From: a virus
Virus record (IMG/VR): IMGVR_UViG_3300020473_000042
Location: 1 to 52,330 of that record
Direction: 5' to 3' (one strand)
Length of the DNA stretch: 52,330 nt
Position numbers and translations under genes: made by a program. Positions within the stretch are counted from its first letter, which is position 1. Every line of letters starts with the position of its first letter. The notes under the pieces are model-generated. The model ran no database searches, was not told the DNA's origin, and worked only from the letters and a program-made list of their open reading frames with translations. Of the stretch, positions 15,701-24,868 are shown in pieces.

Positions 15701-18412
15701 AAATTTAAGGACTACTTCAGGTTCTGCACCAGATAGGCGTAGTAAAGCTTTTTGTACAAACGCTAAATTTTCTTCAGCTTCTTTTTGTGCAGCTCTTATA
15801 AAATTATAAGATAATTGTAAACCTTCGTTTCCCCAATTACTTAATGCTCCAAAAAATGCGTTTCTAGATTTTTTATCAGCTAAAGCTTGAGTAGCCATAG
15901 CTACATGATGTTGATTTGTTACTGTTGCCTGTATTTGATTTATAGTTGCATAAAACGTTTCTTCTACGTCTAATCCAGACCCTAATTTTGCTAAATCTTC
16001 ATGCAACTTTGATGCTTGGGACCAAGCTTTTTTATAAGCTTCTACTTGCTCTGGCGTTATCATCCTAGCTACCATTTCAGCGTGTTTGTCTATTTTTTGC
16101 AGTGTAGACATTCTTAAAGCCATAACAGCATCAAGTTCTGTATCCCCGATTACAATTTTTTCTCCTGTTCTTTTATCTATCACTTGTCTAGGATTTATTA
16201 AAGCTCCGTTAGAATCTTTTAATAGTCTTTTTGTGTCGGCTACAAATATGTCAAATGGGCCTAATCCTTGCGACCAAGCCATAACTCTTCTTCCAAAAGT
16301 TGTGTTAAATATAGTTTCACCTGCAAATTCTTGAAACTCCACCGTTCTAACGTCTGGTTCATCTACAATTACTTTTCTTTTTTTACCATCTTTACCTATT
16401 ATAATTTTTTCTACTTCTTTGTATTCAGGAGCAGGTATTTCTACAGTTCTAGTATACTGGCTTGGTTGTTTTTGTTTAAATACTTTATCAAGAACTTTAG
16501 CCACATGATAAAAAGCCATAGGAAAAGAAAGCTCCCCTTGTAAATAGTTGTCTTGTTTCCCTACCATATTGCTTGGCAACTTTAGTCTTGCTCTTCCTGC
16601 AAGCCCACCAGCTCTATTAAGTACACTTTCTACAACTTTATAAGCTGCTGGAGGATTTGCCCACACTCCAAGTAAACCTGCTAGATGTTTATAGGGTTCC
16701 CATTTTGTACCAGCAGTAGCGTCTTCCCACATAGTCATTGCAAAACCTGCTCCAGCAGCAGCATTATAGTACATTATATCTCTATAATGTTTTTGCATTC
16801 CTAATATATCTTTTGGTTTTATGTACTGAAAAGAAGCTGTTTCATACGTAGGCATTCCTGTTGTCTCATCTACTTTACCTCTTACTGTACCTACTACTGT
16901 TTGGGGACGAGCTTTCGCAGTAAGATTTTTTTCTTTAACTTTAGCTTTTACATTTTTCCAAAAACTTGGCTTAATATCTTGTAAAACTTGTTTTGTAACA
17001 TTAGCTTTAGCCTGACCTATTTCGTTGTTAAGTCTACTTATTGCTAATCTTGAAGGAGATACTGCAGCTTCATCAAGATGCCCTTTAGCTTTTGCTTCTG
17101 CTTTAGCTAATGTTGCCAATTTACTCTTAGATAGATTCTTTATTAGCTTGTTTCGTGTTTCTATTTTTGCTTTTATGGCTGGACCTATTAACTCTTCTAC
17201 TTTTGTAATTTGAGGAGCAGCAAAAGGCTCGACTTTAGGAAGATCTCTAAGAACTTTTTGTTCTGAAGATATTCTCAGTATTCTATCTGATGCTTTTCTA
17301 AAAGACCCATGCGCAAATTTTGCTATACCTTTTATTTCTTTCCCACCAAATAAACTTACTGCAAATTCATATGAAGCTATTGCAGTTCTTTCTAATAAAT
17401 TTAAATCTTCTAATTTATATTTTTTAACTAATTCAGATAAACGATCATTTACCCACTCATAGGGTATAGGATTTTTTTTGTCAATATAATAAGTTTTATC
17501 GTAATCAGGAGCCCCTTGACCAGAACCAAACAAACCCATAGTACCTTTGTACGCTTTTTCAACTGTCCCTAATGAATATGCTGATAGAAGATTTAAAGCA
17601 GCTAACGTTGTTTTTGCGCCAGCAGTAAGCCCAAACTCTACAGTTCCTATTCCTCTTTGGATACCTTCTAGCCTTCTTTCTGGAGGAACGTTAGGGTCTA
17701 ACCCAATTATATTTTCCGCTATCCATTCAGTTAAATTTTGATCTTTTGGCTGTGTAGGATCAAAACCGTCATATCTTTGAGCAAGCATATTTAATTTTAA
17801 AATTTTTTGTTGTTCTACAAATTTCTTTTGTATTTCTTCTTGGTCAGGGCTTAACATTCCTCCGCTTATTGCTCCAAGATTGGGTGATAAACCATATAAC
17901 TTTATTCCTAAGTAATCGTCTGGAGAAGGTTCAATATTTAAATAGTCTGGAGTAGGTGACTCTTCATATTGTATTCCTCCTCCTAAAGCTCCAAAATAAT
18001 CTGGATTAAATTGTGCCATTAAACGTGTTTGAGGTTTAGGTACTGCCTCTCCTAGTCCAGTGGGAGGAGGTGTTGTGTAAAAGTCCCCTCCTCTTGTGAA
18101 TTGACCACCTTCGTAGCCCATGAAATCATCTTCTGTAGCTGTTCTAACTAAATGTCGTCCTATGCCTGTTGCACTTAGTTCATCTGTAAATGTGGTCGGA
18201 CCTAAACTTGTAACATCTTGACTTTTATCGTCAGACGTTGTAGGAGAAGCAACAGTGTCAGGCGAGGTTTGTCCTAAAAAATCTAAACTTAAATCAGGTG
18301 TGTTACCAGCTTTAGCTTGCGCTACTGTAGTAGCACCAGTATTGACAGGTGGGGTATTATTAGTTGAAGGCTTGACAGGTTTTTTAAATTTATCTATAAC
18401 CCTTATTGACAT
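12800..18412 (-). CDS. Giant internal virion / ejection protein (1870 aa), T7 gp16 position
   Basis: This is the largest gene of the window. The N-terminal 150 residues are low-complexity and Pro/Thr-rich. Most of the rest is helical with coiled-coil character. Two hydrophobic stretches (AAAGAGFAMTMW near 545 and TAGAKTTLAALNLLSAYSL near 260) could insert in membranes. Position and size, after 487- and 1084-aa proteins and before the holin, match the T7 gp14-gp15-gp16 core series, whose largest member is ejected into the cell to form the DNA conduit. Unlike T7 gp16 I see no lytic transglycosylase motif. The same decapeptide type, PDL(S/N)LDFLGQ, occurs at residues 39-48 and at the extreme C-terminus. 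The gene is strikingly AT-rich. Confidence 0.75.
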   Translation of the reverse strand: MSIRVIDKFKKPVKPSTNNTPPVNTGATTVAQAKAGNTPDLSLDFLGQTSPDTVASPTTSDDKSQDVTSLGPTTFTDELSATGIGRHLVRTATEDDFMGYEGGQFTRGGDFYTTPPPTGLGEAVPKPQTRLMAQFNPDYFGALGGGIQYEESPTPDYLNIEPSPDDYLGIKLYGLSPNLGAISGGMLSPDQEEIQKKFVEQQKILKLNMLAQRYDGFDPTQPKDQNLTEWIAENIIGLDPNVPPERRLEGIQRGIGTVEFGLTAGAKTTLAALNLLSAYSLGTVEKAYKGTMGLFGSGQGAPDYDKTYYIDKKNPIPYEWVNDRLSELVKKYKLEDLNLLERTAIASYEFAVSLFGGKEIKGIAKFAHGSFRKASDRILRISSEQKVLRDLPKVEPFAAPQITKVEELIGPAIKAKIETRNKLIKNLSKSKLATLAKAEAKAKGHLDEAAVSPSRLAISRLNNEIGQAKANVTKQVLQDIKPSFWKNVKAKVKEKNLTAKARPQTVVGTVRGKVDETTGMPTYETASFQYIKPKDILGMQKHYRDIMYYNAAAGAGFAMTMWEDATAGTKWEPYKHLAGLLGVWANPPAAYKVVESVLNRAGGLAGRARLKLPSNMVGKQDNYLQGELSFPMAFYHVAKVLDKVFKQKQPSQYTRTVEIPAPEYKEVEKIIIGKDGKKRKVIVDEPDVRTVEFQEFAGETIFNTTFGRRVMAWSQGLGPFDIFVADTKRLLKDSNGALINPRQVIDKRTGEKIVIGDTELDAVMALRMSTLQKIDKHAEMVARMITPEQVEAYKKAWSQASKLHEDLAKLGSGLDVEETFYATINQIQATVTNQHHVAMATQALADKKSRNAFFGALSNWGNEGLQLSYNFIRAAQKEAEENLAFVQKALLRLSGAEPEVVLKFEGLLGQMKNMASKLEKRNATLKAEIGNIAEFDAKHALDLRSSSLLNEIITGSKGEGMGTGVGGKFGIQRLGGEADVDALTKHGEDFVNALSKAENVVKNDIDNLYTYKNSPNSVSFTIADTPANAEEFVNSFKFLRNRDIGSEVNVLNRLLKAHSNFGMVAKSDVPTTFYDDLIATARFNYLNSGDFNTSASLIALANKIDDLGLPLTLNNNVFRSDSGREITLRQSTDTFDNIDIRASLKSLDDVGDANPAFALHSDLETAKIIYLQRFIANLKTIPNRAPVDAEEQLARMLPAHLSANEIIGVRKFLAARTGPKQFLTEAERNLLPSIEEANKIISKLGIEGAEEAAEQWVKYVNSFRSPLGILLKQPFDAGSKRITEQWEVPEYIFRNSADETIPVLEKMFESYTKANKQTISFNEAKNSMRDVLDDTAILMLINQEKRNIILRDMNKLKKLNKAGFLSDQTYNVIKTFKEEIDDVAKNVEIFKDIVQKENNLKTLIKTVGTALDNTTRKSILGNEKILSGEVSDLFDFLTATGIKIDQKPILPQAFREQTVALEKQVSSGMDIIEAIKGNPFMKRSQLESMIREIQPKSIYDAQGKRQDVFLETFFGIKPNATTITKDQKKRLEDLAIVLQNEMIKRSIVPVKDERRSIFQPNLTSGFRESKFGEAMGLPSNRFFGLSTDIDVVKFGELMNNVMPLFKRINSLTGNTTRNENLDRLFQASVLIKSVGPESKAAMELLGRIPTGITMPAALSRLYAGFRGVVSWRYLASEQIIREHQRSKAMMLHTIYTDPTFMKALVTALEAGVYGTKNVPKEDIKYLRKTIRRIMGGRIIVYNEEGDIPPEDEISDENFLVGLLNSLNQAGFEIFGFDMHKSTGLLRTERRDALALDRGSIPGRVQLLEDEETAVKEGTGFRGTLANPLQSEAEQNLPLTSDNVQGDNSLFVPPLNNEDPDLNLDFLGQGE

Positions 18413-18424
18413 ATTTTCTGTCCT

Positions 18425-21400
18425 CTATTGCTTACTTTCATTATATAAATCTCTAAAAAATTTTATTATGTAGGCTGCTTGTACGGTTCGATCTATACCT
18501 CCTATAAAATTAGGAACAACTTTACCATCTTTTGTTGTTGACTTACTTAGAAAATAATCAAGCATGTCTCCAAAACCGACAGATTTGTTATTGTCTGTTT
18601 TAAGCCTACTGAATAAATTTAATTGCTGTTTAATTAACGGTTTTAAATTTCCTTTTCCTACAACAGTAGAAACATTAGGATCTAAATTTTGTTCCATCAG
18701 AGGAATTAACATTGTATTGATCGCTATATTTTTAGTACGGCCCCCTGCTCTGTCAATATCAGACCACTTTGCAAAACCTCTAAATTGATCACGTTTTTGT
18801 CTTAGGCCGACTAAAGCTGGCCCTATAGCTTGATTAAAAAAGCTGGACTCTTGACTTTGTGGCTCTGCCAATTTTGCTTGTAAAGCTGGTGCTGCTGTTA
18901 AAGAAGTTCTAAATCTTGTATAATTGGCAGGTCTGTATCGTTTTATTGTTTCTTTTAAAGGTCCCTGTTTCATATTTGCAAAACGACCTGTAGCGTCAAT
19001 AAGTCTATCTCCTAACCTGTCAAGTTTTATCATATAGTCTGATAGAGACATATCGCCTTTTGGCCCATATCCTATAAATTTAGAATCATTTTCTGATCTT
19101 CTTATAATGTTATTTATAGTTTTTTGTAATGTGTCAAAACTTCCTTTTGCCCACGGTCCAGCAAGTCCTCCTCCCCACAGAGCATTCCAAATTTTGTCAA
19201 AGTCTTCGTTTGAAATTGCACGACCTCCAGATTCTCCTTGAACAAGGCCAGCGTAAAAATATGTCATAGAAACTTTTAAATTAAAAAGACGACCATGATT
19301 TAACAAAAGCAGTTTTCTTCTTATGTCAGCGTCAGTTTTTTCTTCTTTGCCATCTATTTCATCTATTTCTTTTTTTAAACCGTCTAAATACTTAGAACCT
19401 TCTAGTTGTGTAAGTCTTGATTTAACCATTCTATTGTAGGCATTTACACCGCCTTGAGGAGAACCTGCATATATATCAGCCCTTGATTTTTTTATTCCTA
19501 GTGCGCCCAATCTTTCATTTAAGTGATTCTCTCCCCAACCTTTACTTACTAAATTTGATATATAGTTTGGCAATCCTTTCAGTTCTTCCCAGATACCTAT
19601 AAATTTAGTGGCTGCTGTGTACAGTGGACCAGTGTTTTTAATTCCTTCATCAAAAGCTTCATCTTTTATTGATTTGTATTCATCTAACGTTATTCTTTTT
19701 GTTTTATATGCTTCATCCAGAATTGCATTCCATTCGTCAGGCCGTTTTCTTAATTCTTTGAGTATAGCAGACATAGCTTGTCTGGTTTGACCATCTACAT
19801 TGTCCACACCTACAGCTATTCCTATAGTTCTAACAGCATCTTTAAATTGATTAACATGTCCTTGCAACACTTCTGCCTTGTTTTTAATACTTGTTGCACC
19901 CTTTAAAGCTTGCTTTTCGTGTTCTTCTAATTGATCGCCAGTTCTTCTTGTAATAGGACCAGGTTGTACAAAACTGTTAAAATTATTTGGAAGTGGTTCC
20001 TGCATGTTAGGAACCATCTTCCTCAAAATCATTGCATTATCGACTAACTTTCTTGCCTCCTTAAAAGATATGTCAGGATAACGATTTCGCATTGCAAGTA
20101 TTGCTGCTTTATAGTTTGTCTCATTGTCTACAACATTTGTACTTAGAGTATCTAATTTTTTTAGCGCACTTGTAAGTGGTTTTACTCTGTCAAGTAATAT
20201 TCTGTTTTGTTCATACTTTTTATATTCTGGAAATTTGTCTAGCCACAGATCAGCTATTGCAAAATGAAAATGATTAGGCTTAGTAAAGTCTGCTTCTAAA
20301 GGAGCAGGTAATCTCTTTCCATTTGAATCAACAATTTTTAAAAGCCACGGCTGGTCTTCAAAATTAACAGATCCAGAGTTAGGACGTTTTTGGTTTTTTA
20401 ATATTTCTGTTTTTGAGTTTACTTCATTTCGATTAACGATTGCAGATGTACCTGTCTGAGAATCGTCAGATGCTAATTTTTGATTTGGACCTGTGTATCC
20501 TTGTACTGTTGCTTCTTTTTTAGGACTTGAGTTTCTTGCTTCTTCATCTGTTATTGTTATAAGCCCTTGAGATAAAAATGCATCTGCATGTATTGGATCT
20601 TTTATATCTAATTCTCTAGCTAAAACGTCAGGCTTTGATAATTCTATTGGTGTTATTTTAGTAGCCTTATGTTTATAACCAAAAAGTCTTGATAGATTTG
20701 GAAGGTCTGTTTCATAGTTCACAAAATTATAACTTTCTGAAGCGCTATCCTTTTCTCGTTTTATTGAGACTCTTAAAGCTTTCTTACTGCTTAGTACTAA
20801 GTTTGCGAACTCTGGTTGTTTTTGCTTTAAAATTTTACTGAAAGCTCGTATTTCTTGAACGTTTCTACCGTCTAAAATTTCTTGGTATCTACTCTCTAGT
20901 CTTTTAAAATTTAAATATGGAAGTATTCTTGGTTCTTTTTTAATTGCAGAATTTATTGCTTTTTCGCCAAATAATCCTGTGTATCGTGTTACTTCATTTT
21001 TCAATCCTTGAGTATTCATATCTAGAGCTACATACTTACCTAAAGGAGTGCCTCTTTCACCTATTAATCTTTTAATATTCACCAAGCCTTGAGGATTAGC
21101 AGTTTTAGTTACATACTCATTCTGCCTTGCTAAGTCTGCTGTGTTTAGGTGTGATAATCTTGTTGCGTTAAAAGCTGCTGCATTTTGAGAAAAAGAGCCT
21201 AGTTTAAAAGTTTTGCTTAAGGCCGCTGGTACATCTTCTCGTCTAAGAGATGTAATAGGTACTGAGCCTTCTCTTAAATTTTTATGGGTTGTTTCATCGT
21301 GTTTTTTAGCTTCAGGTATATTATTTGGAAGTATGGTAAGAAAAGGGTATCCTTTCACTTTGGCATCAACTTGATTAAATTTCATACCTGCAGCTATTGC

Positions 21401-21679
21401 TTTACGTATTTCACTTGGTGTAAAAGCAGCAGTAATGTCAAACAAAGGTCCGTAACTTCCTACATTTTTGTAAAATTCACCTGCAGCTTTTCGTATATTA
21501 GCAAGTATTTTTTCATTACTAGCAGCTACTGTTTGTTTAAGCTTTCCTTTAGCAATTTCAAGATTCTGTTCTTGCAAACTAAGTTTTCTTTCTTCGAGCG
21601 CACCTTTTTTTTCACCAGCAATTCTTGCATCTCTGGCATCAAACCAAGCATTTCCCAGTACTCCAATATCTATACCCAT
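18425..21679 (-). CDS. Internal virion / core protein (1084 aa), T7 gp15 position
   Basis: The 1084-aa protein begins MGIDIGVLGNAWFDARDARI and continues with a charged helix (RKLSLQEQNLEIAKGKLKQ). The remainder is mainly helical, with a Gly/Trp-rich patch (KIWNALWGGGLAGPWAKG) that could be membrane-active. No enzyme motif is visible. By order and size it corresponds to the middle ejection protein (T7 gp15, 747 aa) but is longer. It starts on a TAATG overlap with the 182-aa gene and ends 12 nt before the 1870-aa gene. Assigned by context rather than sequence. Confidence 0.65.
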   Translation of the reverse strand: MGIDIGVLGNAWFDARDARIAGEKKGALEERKLSLQEQNLEIAKGKLKQTVAASNEKILANIRKAAGEFYKNVGSYGPLFDITAAFTPSEIRKAIAAGMKFNQVDAKVKGYPFLTILPNNIPEAKKHDETTHKNLREGSVPITSLRREDVPAALSKTFKLGSFSQNAAAFNATRLSHLNTADLARQNEYVTKTANPQGLVNIKRLIGERGTPLGKYVALDMNTQGLKNEVTRYTGLFGEKAINSAIKKEPRILPYLNFKRLESRYQEILDGRNVQEIRAFSKILKQKQPEFANLVLSSKKALRVSIKREKDSASESYNFVNYETDLPNLSRLFGYKHKATKITPIELSKPDVLARELDIKDPIHADAFLSQGLITITDEEARNSSPKKEATVQGYTGPNQKLASDDSQTGTSAIVNRNEVNSKTEILKNQKRPNSGSVNFEDQPWLLKIVDSNGKRLPAPLEADFTKPNHFHFAIADLWLDKFPEYKKYEQNRILLDRVKPLTSALKKLDTLSTNVVDNETNYKAAILAMRNRYPDISFKEARKLVDNAMILRKMVPNMQEPLPNNFNSFVQPGPITRRTGDQLEEHEKQALKGATSIKNKAEVLQGHVNQFKDAVRTIGIAVGVDNVDGQTRQAMSAILKELRKRPDEWNAILDEAYKTKRITLDEYKSIKDEAFDEGIKNTGPLYTAATKFIGIWEELKGLPNYISNLVSKGWGENHLNERLGALGIKKSRADIYAGSPQGGVNAYNRMVKSRLTQLEGSKYLDGLKKEIDEIDGKEEKTDADIRRKLLLLNHGRLFNLKVSMTYFYAGLVQGESGGRAISNEDFDKIWNALWGGGLAGPWAKGSFDTLQKTINNIIRRSENDSKFIGYGPKGDMSLSDYMIKLDRLGDRLIDATGRFANMKQGPLKETIKRYRPANYTRFRTSLTAAPALQAKLAEPQSQESSFFNQAIGPALVGLRQKRDQFRGFAKWSDIDRAGGRTKNIAINTMLIPLMEQNLDPNVSTVVGKGNLKPLIKQQLNLFSRLKTDNNKSVGFGDMLDYFLSKSTTKDGKVVPNFIGGIDRTVQAAYIIKFFRDLYNESKQ

Positions 21680-22227
21680 TATTCAACCTCCATATCTAAA
21701 AAACTTTCCCTTTGAGGTGGAACGTCTTCTTCAAAATCTATGCTGTGTGCTAATTCTTCCATCTGGCTTTCTTGCTCAAATTGATTTAATTTTCTTTCAA
21801 ATTTCGCAGGATTGAGTTGTTGCATAATTTCCATAGTATCTATACCGTCCATAGGATCTTGTGGAAGTGCGTTTACTACCTCTATATCTTCAATACCTGC
21901 CTGTACCCCTAACTTAGTAATGTATCCTACTAATGGAGGTTTTATAATTTCTGCAACGTCTGGAGTAAAAACACCTTCTGAAAACATTTTTAAAACTAAA
22001 GCAGAAGCGATTGTTTCTGAGGATATTCCTGTATCTAAAAGTGTTAATATTGATTCTTGAGAAGAAGGTTCCTCTAAAGATGTAACTATCTTATCCATAG
22101 CTTCTTCTGGGTCTGATATTAAAGAAGGTTGTTCATAAGGGTTTTTTCCAGGTGTATCTGTAAAAGATTGTCCAGGTATAGGTCTTGTTAAAACGTCAAG
22201 TTCTAAATCTTCTGTCTGTATAGCCAT
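21679..22227 (-). CDS. Acidic hypothetical virion-region protein (182 aa)
   Basis: This acidic 182-aa protein begins MAIQTEDLELDVLTRPIPGQ. It has a Pro/Ser-rich N-terminal third, a helical hydrophobic centre (ETIASALVLKMFSEGVF) and an acidic tail (IDFEEDVPPQRESFLDMEVE). It is coupled to the 1084-aa gene by TAATG. No family recognised. Its place in the core-protein block suggests a scaffold- or chaperone-like partner of the internal virion proteins. Confidence 0.65.
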   Translation of the reverse strand: MAIQTEDLELDVLTRPIPGQSFTDTPGKNPYEQPSLISDPEEAMDKIVTSLEEPSSQESILTLLDTGISSETIASALVLKMFSEGVFTPDVAEIIKPPLVGYITKLGVQAGIEDIEVVNALPQDPMDGIDTMEIMQQLNPAKFERKLNQFEQESQMEELAHSIDFEEDVPPQRESFLDMEVE

Positions 22228-22235
22228 TTGTCAGC

Positions 22236-22616
22236 TTACCCTTTATCAAGTTCTATAGTTTTTTTAGGATCTCGTTGAGTTGGTAATTGAGACATTGCTT
22301 TAAGAATTAAAGCTTCATTACCGCTTCTGAGAAGTTGTTTCGCTAAAGCATCAAAAACTTCTTGCTGTCCTACAAATTTATTCATAGTATTTTTAACGCC
22401 TTCATTAAAATCAATTTCTGCCCTTTTCTTAGGTTTCATTAATCCTTTTTCAGACATGTCTACAGCTTGTTTAAATTTTTCCCACCGTATTCTTTGTTGA
22501 GTGTCATTTTTACTTATGGGTTGAGGTATAAAACTGGCACTTTTTTCTGAATCTCTGCCAGCAAATTCCTCAACAACAGCTTTCCCTACGCTGAAAATAG
22601 TGTCAAATAATGCCAT
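22236..22616 (-). CDS. Hypothetical virion-region protein (126 aa)
   Basis: The 126-aa protein begins MALFDTIFSVGKAVVEEFAG, a short amphipathic helix, followed by basic and helical segments (KPKKRAEIDFNEGVKNTM). It lies 12 nt after the 487-aa core protein and 8 nt before the 182-aa gene. No motif is recognised. It is probably a small internal virion or core-assembly protein, by position only. Confidence 0.65.
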   Translation of the reverse strand: MALFDTIFSVGKAVVEEFAGRDSEKSASFIPQPISKNDTQQRIRWEKFKQAVDMSEKGLMKPKKRAEIDFNEGVKNTMNKFVGQQEVFDALAKQLLRSGNEALILKAMSQLPTQRDPKKTIELDKG

Positions 22617-22628
22617 TTTAAATATCCT

Positions 22629-24092
22629 CTAAGCTAGATTTGTTAAACCTTTAGCAACCCCAGTAAAAGCTGTATCAAGAAGTCTTCCTAAGAATGTACT
22701 TAAAGATTTTTCTTTATCTACATCTACTTGAGCTTGGAACATTTGTTCTGCAAATTGATTAGATATGGCTGTTAAGGCTAACTGTTGGTTTCTCTGTAAA
22801 TTATTTTCAGAAGACGTAAAAGCAAAAGACGCTTCATCTCTGTATTCTTGCCACAAAGCATTTTGTGCAGAAGTAGTTATTCCTAATATTGCAGCAGCGT
22901 TTGAACGATTAGCAGAGTTTTGTGCTGCCGTGTTAGCAGTATTTATCTGTCTTCTCCATAACGCATTTGATTGATCAATTTGGACCCTCATGCTAGAATT
23001 AAATTTATCTCTTTCATCTGCTAATTTAGCATTGTATTTTTTGATGGAGTTTGTTTGATCAACATTAAATTGATCCATAGCAGCTTCTCTATTTGCATTA
23101 TTTGTAGCAACAGAAACTCCTAGTTGATCATAAAACTCATTCACTTGGGTTTCTGATTTAGCATTAAACTGTAATTTTGCATTTTCTGCTGCAGAATCTG
23201 TAAACAAAGACTGCACTTTAGTTTGATAGTTTAATAAATTTGTTTGTTGTTGTCTGTCAGAATTGCGTATATCCATTTGTAAAAATGATTGAGCGTTTTG
23301 TTGAGCAGCTTTCATCCTATTGTCTAAATTTTGTTTATCCATAGCAGCAAGCGTAGCTGCATTAGTTAAAGCTGTTTGCTGTTGATTGTTTAAATTTTGT
23401 AGTTGTATGGTTGCAAACTTATTAGCATCTTGTATTGCAATAGGCAATGCACTTTCTGCAATAGCTTGTACCATTGCTGCTGCTGCAACACTAGATGAGC
23501 CAAGCCCTCTTGCATTCATTATGTCCTGAACTTTTTTTACATTTGGAGAAGCCCAAGCTGGTAAAGGTTTACCTTCTTCTAATGACTCATATAGCTTTCC
23601 TATTTGAAACTCTACTGTAGCTTCTTGAGCAAGAGTTTGTGTTTGTGCTTCCGACAAACTCCCTCTTTCAAGCATTTGTTGTTTAGTGCGTTCATCAACA
23701 ACTTGATTTGGATCTACTATAGAGCCTGTACTAATTGTGCCTACAGCAGCTTGAACATCTGTAGGTAAACTCGTAAAAGTTCTTTCTACAGCAGCTACTT
23801 GTCCTAAATTTTGTTCTGCAACAGGAGTAGCGACTTGAGGTGTTGCTTGACCAGTAATAGGATCTACAACTTGTTCTGCAGTAGCTTGTCTTTGGGTAGC
23901 ATCTAATAAAGAAGCATCAGGAGATATTACCTCTTCTTGTTGAACTGCTTGTTGTTCTGGAGTAAATCTTCCTTGTCCAAGATCTACAGCACCTACCGCT
24001 TGTTGACCCATTGTGTCTATGATAGGCTTGTTAGCTTCTTCTAAGGTAAGCTCTCTTGTTGGTTCTTCTTCTGTTACTGGTTCATCTGCCAT
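22629..24092 (-). CDS. Internal virion protein (487 aa), coiled coil, T7 gp14 position
   Basis: The 487-aa protein has an acidic and Gln-rich N-terminal 170 residues, then a long Ala/Asn/Gln-rich coiled-coil region of about 250 residues (for example QLQNLNNQQQTALTNAATLA and DRQQQTNLLNYQTKVQSL). It ends in a hydrophobic segment (LGRLLDTAFTGVAKGLTNLA). Small Ala/Gln-rich helical proteins at this position are the first ejected core proteins of T7-like phages (gp14, 196 aa). This one is more than twice as long. Assignment rests on composition and gene order. Confidence 0.68.
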   Translation of the reverse strand: MADEPVTEEEPTRELTLEEANKPIIDTMGQQAVGAVDLGQGRFTPEQQAVQQEEVISPDASLLDATQRQATAEQVVDPITGQATPQVATPVAEQNLGQVAAVERTFTSLPTDVQAAVGTISTGSIVDPNQVVDERTKQQMLERGSLSEAQTQTLAQEATVEFQIGKLYESLEEGKPLPAWASPNVKKVQDIMNARGLGSSSVAAAAMVQAIAESALPIAIQDANKFATIQLQNLNNQQQTALTNAATLAAMDKQNLDNRMKAAQQNAQSFLQMDIRNSDRQQQTNLLNYQTKVQSLFTDSAAENAKLQFNAKSETQVNEFYDQLGVSVATNNANREAAMDQFNVDQTNSIKKYNAKLADERDKFNSSMRVQIDQSNALWRRQINTANTAAQNSANRSNAAAILGITTSAQNALWQEYRDEASFAFTSSENNLQRNQQLALTAISNQFAEQMFQAQVDVDKEKSLSTFLGRLLDTAFTGVAKGLTNLA

Positions 24093-24096
24093 ATCG

Positions 24097-24549
24097 TTAT
24101 ACCTTAATTTCGTCTATGTTTTTCTTATCAGATTGAGTTTGTTTTTTAATAGCTGTCCAGAAGTATTGTATACTTTCTCCTTCTGGTGGGTCTGCGTCAA
24201 ATATGACTTTCCATATTTCTATGACGCTGTTATCATAGTATGGTCCTGTAAATTCAAGTTTTACCAGTTTGGCTAGTACAGGAAAAGGAAACAGTATACA
24301 CTTTTCTTCAAACAATTTTGTAAAGTATTCTGCAGTTCCTTCTTGCTTATTATTTATGTATGATTTGTACAGTTCTAGCTGTGTATCCAGCTTATCGCAA
24401 ACTTCAAAAAGAGCTACTACCTCTCCGTCTACTTCTTCATATACTACTGTATCTGATACAGTACAAGAAGTTAGTGCAAAAGTCAACAGAATAGTGCATA
24501 TTATTTTACTTATCTGAGCTTTTATTCTGCGTAGGAGGGTGTGATCCAT
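24097..24549 (-). CDS. Lipoprotein, candidate outer-membrane spanin (150 aa)
   Basis: The N-terminus (MDHTLLRRIKAQISKI) is basic, followed by ICTILLTFALTSC with a textbook lipobox LTSC (modified Cys29). The mature protein would be a lipoprotein of about 122 residues. A ribosome site (AGGA, 7 nt) precedes the ATG at 24549. The start lies inside the gene of the N-terminally anchored coiled-coil protein upstream (44-nt overlap in another frame), the classic arrangement of Rz/Rz1 spanin pairs. It is larger than typical Rz1 proteins, so an ejection-related or exclusion lipoprotein is the alternative. Confidence 0.6.
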   Translation of the reverse strand: MDHTLLRRIKAQISKIICTILLTFALTSCTVSDTVVYEEVDGEVVALFEVCDKLDTQLELYKSYINNKQEGTAEYFTKLFEEKCILFPFPVLAKLVKLEFTGPYYDNSVIEIWKVIFDADPPEGESIQYFWTAIKKQTQSDKKNIDEIKV

Positions 24550-24865
24550 TATGCATCCTATGTATATTATCTAATTCTCTTTCTATAGAGTCCAATCTCT
24601 GAGCTACTTTACCGTCACGTTCTGACTGTTGTTTTAGTATCTGCGGAGACAATATGTCTTTACTCATAGTATCTATTGCTGCTATAGCTACAGCTTGTTT
24701 AGCTTCTACCTTATCTAATCTTTGGTTGAGGCTGGCTAGATCTTCACTAATTGCGTCTAATGTTGCAGTGATAGACTTTATTGTAGCCTTTAAAACGCCC
24801 CATGTGGTAGCTATGCCTGTTAGGACTATTCCAAATGTTACTAATTCTTTTGGCCCAAGTTCCAT
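24506..24865 (-). CDS. TM plus coiled-coil protein, candidate inner-membrane spanin (119 aa)
   Basis: The 119-aa protein has one N-terminal hydrophobic segment (LVTFGIVLTGIATTWGVL, about residues 8-25) followed by about 80 residues of charged coiled coil (LASLNQRLDKVEAKQAV and QRLDSIERELDNIHRMHNG). This is the topology of Rz-type i-spanins: inner-membrane anchor and periplasmic rod. Its 3' end overlaps the lipoprotein gene by 44 nt, as in many Rz/Rz1 pairs. No sequence-level family match is claimed. Confidence 0.6.
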   Translation of the reverse strand: MELGPKELVTFGIVLTGIATTWGVLKATIKSITATLDAISEDLASLNQRLDKVEAKQAVAIAAIDTMSKDILSPQILKQQSERDGKVAQRLDSIERELDNIHRMHNGSHPPTQNKSSDK

Positions 24866-24868
24866 TGT

